From: CAYLHS01 sp964496205
GTDB lineage: Bacteria > Actinomycetota > Acidimicrobiia > Spongiisociales > UBA4744
Assembly (NCBI GenBank): GCA_964496205.1
Contig: CAZBXV010000003.1
Location: 15,351-79,350, forward strand
Direction: 5' to 3'
DNA: 64,000 nucleotides
Shown: positions 34,869 through 41,250 of the stretch, piece after piece
Numbering within the stretch: the stretch's first letter is position 1
Layout of the letters: each line of letters starts with the position of its first letter
Translations under genes and position numbers: made by a program
The notes under the pieces: generated by a model
The model's database searches: none
What the model was told of the DNA's origin: nothing
Seen by the model: the letters and a program-made list of their open reading frames with translations, nothing else

Positions 34869-36533
34869 CTACAGACCTTCGAACGGATCGTCGGGGACGT
34901 TCCCTCCGGGTCCTGCTTCGGAAGCCCTCGTCGCCCAGGCGGGGAACGGGAATTCGATGGTGACGGGGATGGGCAGCTCGGGCTGGGCGATGAGCATGGT
35001 CCCTGGCTTCATGATGGTTGCGCGCTGCCGCTGGACGCCCGGGAGGAATCCGTACTCCTCTCGACTCGCTTCCGCCGAGTCGAGACGGCCGACAACTCTG
35101 ATCGCCGAGTTTGCGATGATGCGCCGCTCCACCTCGGATGCGGTTTGCTGCGCGCCGATGAGGATGACGCCGAGAGACCTCCCTCGCTCGGCGACGTCGA
35201 GGAGAATCTCCTTGATCGGGCTGTACCCGTCGCGCGGCGCGTACTTGTTCAACTCGTCGAGCACCAGGAACAGCAGCTCATCAGAGTGCCCCTGACGTTC
35301 CTTGTCCTCGAACGCCCGGCGGACGGTGACGCCGACAACGAAGCGCTTGGCCCGATCGTTGAGATTGTGGATGTCGACAACGGTGACCTGCTTCTGGAGC
35401 TCGATCGGATGAACGTTGGACAGGTCCCCTCGAATCAGGTGCTCGACGTGGCGGACCGCTCCGTGGAGCCGCCTGACGAACGCGTTCACGGTCCCAGCTC
35501 CGATCGCCGGGCCGGCCCACTGGTAGCGGCTGTCCTCGTCCTGCACCCTCGCCGTGATGAGGTCGACAAGATCGCGGAAGGTTCGGACTTCCTGTCCTTC
35601 AATCACCACCGCACCGTCGTCGAGTCGTGTCGCCCGGCGCAACTGCGCCATCACGTTGTACACGACCATCGAGTACTGGGCGCGGTCGTCCTCTGCGTTG
35701 GCAAAGAGGAACGGCAGGAGGTCTTCGGTGCAGAACTCCGCAAGCGACCAGTAGAACGGGGTGACCCCGTCGTGACGTGCTGCCACATCGGGCGCCGCAT
35801 TCTTCGACCCGTGCTTGGGCGGGGCGTAGATGCTCACCGATCCGAAGGCCTCGGCAGGAAGGCCGAGTGGCGCGTACTTGTCACGTTGCCCCGAGTCGAG
35901 CGCGAGATTCGGCCGGTCGAGGAACAGCAGATCCTCACCTTTCACGTTGAAGATGAGCGCCTTCGTGTTGACAGCTCGCGCGCCGAGAACGCCGGACGTG
36001 AACAGGCTGTGCAGCAGGAACGTGGCGTAGGTGGTCTTGGTGGCCACGCCGGAGACTCCGGAGATGTTGACGTGGGCGCCTCTCGTTCCGTCGAGGAATT
36101 CGAGGTTGACGAAGATCGGTTCGCCTGCCCTCGACAAGCCAACCGGAACACGGTCGATCATTCGGTCAAAGAACAGAGCCTTGTCGCGGTCCTCACCAAC
36201 GGCCCGCAGAACCGCCTGGCCTGGCCGTGGCGGTACGAAGGTCTCCGGTTCGAATCGAGTCGCAACGACTTTGGCCGCTTCGCTCACCTGGGCGGGCAGC
36301 ACCCCGTCTTCGATCAGAAACACGTCAGAGTCGAATCGGGCACCCTCGTGACGGGCTCGCACCTGCTCGACCATCCCATAGATGTGAATCGCGTCGCCGC
36401 CAGGCAGTGTCCGCTGCAGCGCGACGACGTCGTCGAGTTGGAGGAACTGTCCCTCGTCGACACCCACCCAGAACTCCAGCGGTGTGGCATCTTCCGTTCC
36501 GATGACCCTGCCGACAGGCTGCTGTTCGGTCAT
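34869..36533 (-). CDS. HerA-like (DUF87) hexameric ATPase/DNA translocase
   Basis: A 554-residue FtsK/HerA-superfamily ATPase. Residues 1-140 form a HAS-barrel (VGRVIGTEDATPLEFWV...QRTLPGGDAIHIYGMVEQV). The nucleotide site is NISGVSGVATKTTYA (157-170): Lys166 and Thr167 are kept, but the Gly normally just before Lys is Thr165. Walker B is LLFLVLDELNKYAP (Asp426, Glu427), followed by GRSLGVILIGAQQTASEVERRIIANSAIRVVGRLD, with sensor and arginine residues. HerA rings drive NurA nuclease during DNA-end resection in archaea; sbcD-sbcC-nurA-like lie 2.5 kb away on the same strand. A TACGCT box ends 7 bases before the ATG. Confidence 0.85.
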   Translation of the reverse strand: MTEQQPVGRVIGTEDATPLEFWVGVDEGQFLQLDDVVALQRTLPGGDAIHIYGMVEQVRARHEGARFDSDVFLIEDGVLPAQVSEAAKVVATRFEPETFVPPRPGQAVLRAVGEDRDKALFFDRMIDRVPVGLSRAGEPIFVNLEFLDGTRGAHVNISGVSGVATKTTYATFLLHSLFTSGVLGARAVNTKALIFNVKGEDLLFLDRPNLALDSGQRDKYAPLGLPAEAFGSVSIYAPPKHGSKNAAPDVAARHDGVTPFYWSLAEFCTEDLLPFLFANAEDDRAQYSMVVYNVMAQLRRATRLDDGAVVIEGQEVRTFRDLVDLITARVQDEDSRYQWAGPAIGAGTVNAFVRRLHGAVRHVEHLIRGDLSNVHPIELQKQVTVVDIHNLNDRAKRFVVGVTVRRAFEDKERQGHSDELLFLVLDELNKYAPRDGYSPIKEILLDVAERGRSLGVILIGAQQTASEVERRIIANSAIRVVGRLDSAEASREEYGFLPGVQRQRATIMKPGTMLIAQPELPIPVTIEFPFPAWATRASEAGPGGNVPDDPFEGL

Positions 36534-36540
36534 GAGGGCG

Positions 36541-36546
36541 AGCGTA
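36541..36546 (-). promoter_or_regulatory. -10 box TACGCT, HerA-like gene
   Basis: Minus-strand TACGCT ends 7 bases before ATG 36533; no ribosome site. Implies that the HerA-like gene is transcribed separately from the PPOX gene upstream. Confidence 0.5.
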
Positions 36547-36569
36547 CCAGGGGGCTGGGACGGAGCCTG

Positions 36570-36962
36570 CTACTCGGCAGACCACCCGGTGATCCGCTCG
36601 ATGTCGACGATGATCGCCGGGCCGATGAGATCGACGTCGGCGTACTGGGGGTACTTCGCTTGAAGCAGCGCTGCAATGTGGTCGAGGTCTTCGTCGGCCA
36701 CACGGGCTGTTCCGTCGGCCCGCACCCACCACAGCCGTGACCAGTTCTCCTCGTAGTGATCGACGAGCACGCTCACCGACGGGTTGGATCGGATGTTCTG
36801 GATCCGCTGCAAGTGCGTGGTCGTCTTCGGCTTGGCGTCGACCATCGACACGATCCTGTGTCCGTCCACTGCGAAGACGAACGGGACGATGTGCGGCCCC
36901 ACGGTGGCCAGGTAGCCGACCTGGGCACGTGCAAGCCGAAGGAGCGCGTCCGTTTCATCCAT
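36570..36962 (-). CDS. PPOX-class flavin/F420-dependent oxidoreductase (TIGR03668-like)
   Basis: A 130-residue split-barrel protein. ARAQVGYLATVGPHIVPFVFAVDGHRIVSMVDAKPKTTTHLQRIQNIRSNPSVSVLVDHYEENWSRLWWVRADGTARV is typical of the mycobacterial Rv1155-related group, which bind F420 or FMN. Start is ATG 36962; an in-frame TTG at 36971 would add three residues. Substrate unknown. Its divergent neighbour is the CPBP protease, with 44 bases between starts; the HerA-like gene follows after 36 bases on the same strand but appears to have its own promoter. Confidence 0.85.
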   Translation of the reverse strand: MDETDALLRLARAQVGYLATVGPHIVPFVFAVDGHRIVSMVDAKPKTTTHLQRIQNIRSNPSVSVLVDHYEENWSRLWWVRADGTARVADEDLDHIAALLQAKYPQYADVDLIGPAIIVDIERITGWSAE

Positions 36963-36992
36963 TTCGTTCAACCACTGACCGACGACTGCCGG

Positions 36993-36998
36993 TAGCCT
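36993..36998 (+). promoter_or_regulatory. -10 box TAGCCT, CPBP protease gene
   Basis: TAGCCT ends 8 bases before GTG 37007. No ribosome site; near-leaderless message expected. Confidence 0.45.
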
Positions 36999-37006
36999 GC
37001 CTGCTC

Positions 37007-37855
37007 GTGGCCACCAAGACGCTCACTCGCAGACCGAGTCTCCCGACACGATTGTGGCGAAGCTACGTTACCGACGTTCGCATCGAGGCGGATGCCGACT
37101 CGGATCTCTACCGACAGGTCACCCCCGAAGCCAAGTCGACCCGGGACATGGTGTCCATCTTGGTCGCCTCGGCCCTCGTTGTGACGATCGGGCACTTCGC
37201 CGGCCAGGATGGCGCTTGGCTCTCGACCTTCCTGCGAGCGATCGGTCTCGGAGCTGCTGCGGATGCCGCCAACGCCTGGGTCACGGCTTCCCAGTTCAAC
37301 GCGCTGGCAATGTGGGCGATCGTTCAGATCTCCTCCTACGTCATCCTCCCGGTGATGGTGATCCGACTCGTGATTCGGAGCCGGCTTCGTGACTTCGGCC
37401 TGACCATTCGGGGATCTCTCTCACATGCCTGGGTCTACGCACTGCTCCTCGCGATCAGCCTCGTGTTCATCGTTCCCGCATCAACCTCAGCACCGTTCCT
37501 CGCCAAGTACTCCTTCTATCAGCTCGGTGTCGACGAGCCTCTCTGGCCGTACCTGTGGTCGTGGTGGATCTTGTACGCGCTCCAGTTCGCGGCGTTGGAG
37601 TTCTTCTTCAGAGGGTTCATGGTGCACGGCCTGAAGCTGCGTCTCGGGTATGCGGCGATCTTCGTCATGATGGTTCCGTACGTGATGTTGCACTTCCAGA
37701 AACCCCTGCTCGAAGCGCTGGCCGCGATGTTCGGTGCCGTGGTGCTCGGCACGCTGAGCCTCAAAACGCGATCGATCTGGTGGGGTGCTGCACTGCACAT
37801 CTCGATCGCCGGCACGATGGATGTGCTCGCGCTCCTTCACAAGGGCCTGTTGTGA
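37007..37855 (+). CDS. CPBP (Abi/CAAX) family intramembrane metalloprotease
   Basis: A 282-residue protein with about 7 membrane helices. The CPBP catalytic pattern is recognisable but reduced: FAALEFFFRGFMVHGL (motif 1, with one Glu instead of the usual EE pair before xxxR), YVMLHFQKPLLEALAAMF (motif 2 with His) and ALHISIAGTMDVLA (motif 3 with His). Family members cleave prenylated or other membrane peptides, or serve in bacteriocin immunity. It ends in GTGA shared with the following gene, so that HExxH protein is a probable partner. Starts at GTG 37007. Confidence 0.82.
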   Translation: MATKTLTRRPSLPTRLWRSYVTDVRIEADADSDLYRQVTPEAKSTRDMVSILVASALVVTIGHFAGQDGAWLSTFLRAIGLGAAADAANAWVTASQFNALAMWAIVQISSYVILPVMVIRLVIRSRLRDFGLTIRGSLSHAWVYALLLAISLVFIVPASTSAPFLAKYSFYQLGVDEPLWPYLWSWWILYALQFAALEFFFRGFMVHGLKLRLGYAAIFVMMVPYVMLHFQKPLLEALAAMFGAVVLGTLSLKTRSIWWGAALHISIAGTMDVLALLHKGLL

Positions 37856-38502
37856 AAACGGAAACGATCGCGACCGGGGTCTCGGGCGCCGTGCTCGGCG
37901 GCGCGATCCTGACGCCACTTGGTCTCGGTGCGCCGGGCGCGATCGTCGGTGGTCTGAACGGGCTCGTATCCGGTTCCCGACAGATCTACGACTGGACGCG
38001 TCCCACCGGCTGGGCCGCCTTCGTACTGGATTCGACATGGGGGCTGATCGGGACCGCCGCGGCGCTAGGCGTCCATGCCCTCCAGCGGACGAGGAATGAC
38101 CGCGGCGGCTACCGATCGGATTTGAGTGAACGGCAGAACCGTCACGTCTACGACACCGGCTTCACGATGAGGAAGCGTTTCGCGATGACCGTCGGTAACA
38201 CGGTCACCAACCTTGGAGGCAGACGGGACCTCCTCGATCGTCATGAAATGATCCATGTCTGGCAGGCACGGTCGTTCGGCCCGTTCTTCCCGCTCCTGTA
38301 CGGAACCTGGACGGTGCTTGGGGCCCTTCTAGGAACAGCCAGGTGGGCTCGTCGGCGTGATGGGCTCGTGAAGCATGTCGACACACTCGCCTACTACCAC
38401 AACCCCTTTGAGTATTGGGCGTACCAACGCCAGGGGTACTGGCCCGATGAACAGCCATACCCCCGATATGCACGGCGTAGGGGCGACAAGACCATCACCT
38501 AG
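37852..38502 (+). CDS. Membrane-associated protein with HExxHxxQ motif, unknown function
   Basis: A 216-residue protein starting at GTG 37852 inside the stop of the CPBP gene. Residues about 8-45 are glycine-zipper-like (GAVLGGAILTPLGLGAPGAIVGGLNGLVSG), then a hydrophobic segment, a polar RSDLSERQNRHVYDTGFTMRKRFAMTVGN stretch, and RRDLLDRHEMIHVWQARSFGPFFPLLYGTW with HEMIH near residue 128. HExxHxxQ resembles DUF4157-type zinc sites (HELxHxxQ). The C-terminus has NPFEYWAYQRQGYWP, which could give a third ligand. I do not recognise a named family; a metal-binding or peptidase role is inference. Confidence 0.65.
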   Translation: MKTETIATGVSGAVLGGAILTPLGLGAPGAIVGGLNGLVSGSRQIYDWTRPTGWAAFVLDSTWGLIGTAAALGVHALQRTRNDRGGYRSDLSERQNRHVYDTGFTMRKRFAMTVGNTVTNLGGRRDLLDRHEMIHVWQARSFGPFFPLLYGTWTVLGALLGTARWARRRDGLVKHVDTLAYYHNPFEYWAYQRQGYWPDEQPYPRYARRRGDKTIT

Positions 38503-38503
38503 C

Positions 38504-38556
38504 CCGTTCTTGTCAAGCTGGACGCCGTGCACCGTCGCTGAGATTGACAAGAACGG
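38504..38556. terminator. Perfect 13-bp inverted repeat between convergent genes
   Basis: CCGTTCTTGTCAA (38504-38516) and TTGACAAGAACGG (38544-38556) enclose a 27-base loop. It begins two bases after one gene and ends 8 bases before the other, so it can serve both directions as a terminator, although no T-run exists on either side. The long loop and exact arms match the 8154-8207 repeat in style. Confidence 0.55.
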
Positions 38557-38564
38557 AAGTGGGT

Positions 38565-39821
38565 TCAGCGCACCGGCACCATCCGGTAGATCGTCCCGCC
38601 ACGTGTCACGACCAGTAGCTCGCCGTCTGCGTCGAGGCCGAACGAAGTGATGTTTCCGATCGAGTCGATCCACTGGTGGGGGTCCGTCGCCGAACCGTCG
38701 GCGTAGTGGAAGCTACGTATCCACCCGGAGCAGTAGTCACCGTAGAAGTAGCCGCCGACGAGTTCGGGGATTGCCGCACCCCTGTACACATACCCCCCGG
38801 TGATGGAGCATCCTTCTGTGTGGCTGTACTCCAGAACCGGCAAAGTGATTCCGGCCGTGTCGCATCCGCGAGATGGCTTGTAGCAGTGGAGCCCTTCGGT
38901 GATCGGCCAACCGAAGTTCAGCCCGCCTTGGTCGGCGGCCGCCACATCGACTTCCTCGTAGTGATCCTGTCCAACGTCACCTATGTAGAGAAGACCGTTG
39001 TCGAACGAGAAACGCCATGGGTTGCGCAGCCCGTAGTCCCAGATCTCGGGGGCGCCTCCCCCGTTTGCGAACGGATTGCCGGGTGGAATCGTGTAGCCGC
39101 TAGGCCCGGACACGTCGATACGAAGGATCGACGCGAGAAGCGTGTCGGTGTTCTGACCATTGCCGAACTTGTCGCCTGACGCGCCGCCGTCCCCCAACCC
39201 CACGTACAGATAGCCATCCGGTCCAAACATGACCTCCCCGCCGTTGTGGTTCGATGCCGGCTGTTTCTGGGTCAAGATCACATCGGCCGAACCCGGATCG
39301 GCGACCCCGTCCACGACCTGGTACGACGCAAGGGTCGTGGTACCGCCAGAGCCTGTGTAGTCGACAAAGATTCTCGGATCGTTCGGGTAGTCCGGGGAGA
39401 ACGCCAGGCCGAGGAGCCCCTGTTCGTTCCCGTTTCGAGTCACGAGACCATGTATGTCCAGGAGCGGCATGTCTTCGACCTGTCCGTCGTGAATGATCCG
39501 GATGGTCCCGCCCTGCTCGACCACGTACAGATCGTTTCCACCCGGGGCGGTGGTCACAAACAGAGGATCGCTGAAACCAGTAGCCACTTCGTCGAACTGA
39601 ACCCCCTGCAACGGGGCCAATGTGGTTGTTGTCGTCGCCTGGGTCGTCGAAGTAGCCGCGGTCGTCTCGGTAGTTGAAGCGGTTGCCGAGGTCGTCGTGG
39701 TGGCGGGGGTGGCCATCGTCGTGGGCTGCGTCGGAGCGAGCTGCTGCTCGCCGTTTGCGGCGCATCCGGCAACCAGCATGAGGGTCGAGAGAATCAGAGC
39801 GATACGCATCACACGGCTCAT
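38565..39821 (-). CDS. PQQ-type soluble sugar dehydrogenase lipoprotein (GSDH family)
   Basis: A 418-residue lipoprotein: signal MSRVMRIALILSTLMLVAGC, then about 40 Thr/Ala residues, then a six-bladed propeller of the glucose/sorbosone dehydrogenase family (FVTTAPGGNDLYVVEQGGTIRII, GNEQGLLGLAFSPDYP, ASNHNGGEVMFGPDGYLYVGLGDGGASGD, IWDYGLRNPWRFSFD...LYIGDVGQDHYEEVD, GYVYRGAAIPELVGGYFYGDYCSG). The His and Arg-Asn residues of the PQQ/calcium site are kept. It would oxidise aldoses outside the cell, electron acceptor unknown. A TAGGGT box ends 7 bases before the ATG. Related sequences include non-enzymatic HHIP-like proteins. Confidence 0.88.
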   Translation of the reverse strand: MSRVMRIALILSTLMLVAGCAANGEQQLAPTQPTTMATPATTTTSATASTTETTAATSTTQATTTTTLAPLQGVQFDEVATGFSDPLFVTTAPGGNDLYVVEQGGTIRIIHDGQVEDMPLLDIHGLVTRNGNEQGLLGLAFSPDYPNDPRIFVDYTGSGGTTTLASYQVVDGVADPGSADVILTQKQPASNHNGGEVMFGPDGYLYVGLGDGGASGDKFGNGQNTDTLLASILRIDVSGPSGYTIPPGNPFANGGGAPEIWDYGLRNPWRFSFDNGLLYIGDVGQDHYEEVDVAAADQGGLNFGWPITEGLHCYKPSRGCDTAGITLPVLEYSHTEGCSITGGYVYRGAAIPELVGGYFYGDYCSGWIRSFHYADGSATDPHQWIDSIGNITSFGLDADGELLVVTRGGTIYRMVPVR

Positions 39822-39828
39822 GTCGAAA

Positions 39829-39834
39829 ACCCTA
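39829..39834 (-). promoter_or_regulatory. -10 box TAGGGT, sugar dehydrogenase gene
   Basis: Minus-strand TAGGGT ends 7 bases before ATG 39821, leaderless spacing; no ribosome site. Confidence 0.5.
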
Positions 39835-39873
39835 TCGTTGAAGGAGACGGTGTGCACGAGGAGAGGAGCAGCC

Positions 39874-41136
39874 GTGAAGTGGGACGACAGCATCGAGGGG
39901 AAGCAGCTGCGCCCCGAGAGCCTCATGATGGGCTATGGCTACAACCCCGCGTGGTCTGAGGGGGCGGTGAAGAGCCCCATCTTTCAAACGTCCACATTCG
40001 TGTTCGAGACGGCAGAGGAAGGCAAGGCTTTCTTCGAGGTCGCAACAGGCAAGCGCCCGCCCTCGCCGGGCGAGAAAGTGGGACTGATCTACAGCCGCCT
40101 CAACAACCCCGATCTCGAAATCGTCGAGGACAGGCTCTGCCTGTGGGACGGTGCCGAGTCGGCGATCCTGTTCAAGAGCGGCATGGCGGCCATCTCGACG
40201 ACGCTGCTCACGTACTTGCGTCCCGGGGATGTCCTCTTGCACAGTGAACCTCTCTACGGGGGTACCGACCACCTCGTGAACGACGTGTTGCCGGAATTCG
40301 GGATCGAATCGATCGGATTCTTCCCGGAGGAGACCCATGTGGAGTTGCAACGCCGAGTATCGAGTTCGGGTAGACGACTTGGCATGATCCTGATCGAGAC
40401 ACCGGCGAATCCGACAAACGCGTTGTTCGACATGGAAGAGTGTGCGATGGTGGCGACGGCCACATCGACTCCGGAGCGGCCTGTCCCGTTCGCCGTCGAC
40501 AACACGTTCCTCGGTCCGATCTTCCAGAAGCCCCTCGACCACGGCGCCGATCTGGTGATCTACAGCGCCACCAAGTATCTCGGTGGACACAGCGACCTGA
40601 TCGCCGGAGCGGTGCTCGGCTCGGAGACGCTCACTCAACCGATCCGTGCGATGCGCACGCACCTTGGATCCCACGCCGGTCCGTGGACCGGCTGGCTGTT
40701 GATGCGCAGCCTCGAGACACTCTCGATGCGGATGCATCGGGAGGCGGACAGCGCTGCGAAGATCGCCGAGTTCCTCGCTTCGCATCCGAAGGTTCGACAC
40801 GTCAACTACCTGGGGTTCATCGAACCCGACGACCCACAGCGAGCCATCTACGAGAAACAGTGCATGGGTGCGGGGGCGATGATCTCCTTCGAGGTCGACG
40901 GGGACGAAGCCGGAGCGTTTCGATTCCTCAACGCGTTGCGGCTCGTTCACCTTGCCGTCAGCCTCGGATCCAACGAATCCCTGGCCGAGCATCCGGGCAC
41001 GATGACACATGCGGGCGTACCCGACGTCGACAAGAAGCGGTACGGCATCACCGACGGTCTGGTACGCCTCTCCGTGGGCGTCGAACATCCGGACGATCTG
41101 ATCCTGGACCTCGAACAGGCGCTCGCCGTGGTGTGA
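39874..41136 (+). CDS. Cys/Met metabolism PLP-dependent enzyme (methionine gamma-lyase/cystathionine gamma-synthase group)
   Basis: A 420-residue fold-type I enzyme. It shows LIYSRLNNPDLEIVEDRL, SGMAAISTTLL, the Tyr of EPLYGGTDHL that stacks on PLP, VDNTFLGPIFQKPLDHGADLVIYSATKYLGGHSDLIAGAVLG with the Schiff-base Lys, and SLGSNESLAEHPGTMTHAGV. The group includes methionine gamma-lyase, cystathionine gamma-synthase and -lyase and O-acetylhomoserine sulfhydrylase; the EHPxTMTH ending leans toward methionine gamma-lyase-like enzymes but is not decisive. GTG 39874 has a GAGGAGAGGAG site just upstream; GTG 39852 with GGAGA is an alternative. Confidence 0.9.
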   Translation: MKWDDSIEGKQLRPESLMMGYGYNPAWSEGAVKSPIFQTSTFVFETAEEGKAFFEVATGKRPPSPGEKVGLIYSRLNNPDLEIVEDRLCLWDGAESAILFKSGMAAISTTLLTYLRPGDVLLHSEPLYGGTDHLVNDVLPEFGIESIGFFPEETHVELQRRVSSSGRRLGMILIETPANPTNALFDMEECAMVATATSTPERPVPFAVDNTFLGPIFQKPLDHGADLVIYSATKYLGGHSDLIAGAVLGSETLTQPIRAMRTHLGSHAGPWTGWLLMRSLETLSMRMHREADSAAKIAEFLASHPKVRHVNYLGFIEPDDPQRAIYEKQCMGAGAMISFEVDGDEAGAFRFLNALRLVHLAVSLGSNESLAEHPGTMTHAGVPDVDKKRYGITDGLVRLSVGVEHPDDLILDLEQALAVV

Positions 41137-41250
41137 GAAACCACGGGGCCGGGCCGGGTGCTGCGGACTGACGACTGAAGACCCGCAGCCCACCCGACAT
41201 CACAACTTGCAGCCAAGTAGCCTGCGTCCAGCGCCGACGAGGGAAGGGTG

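Noticed and set aside
34851..36740. A 629-residue open frame on the plus strand opposite the HerA-like gene
   Set aside because: Typical high-GC shadow: it lies antisense to a gene with clear motifs, lacks a promoter or ribosome site and its sequence is Arg/Val-rich without domains.
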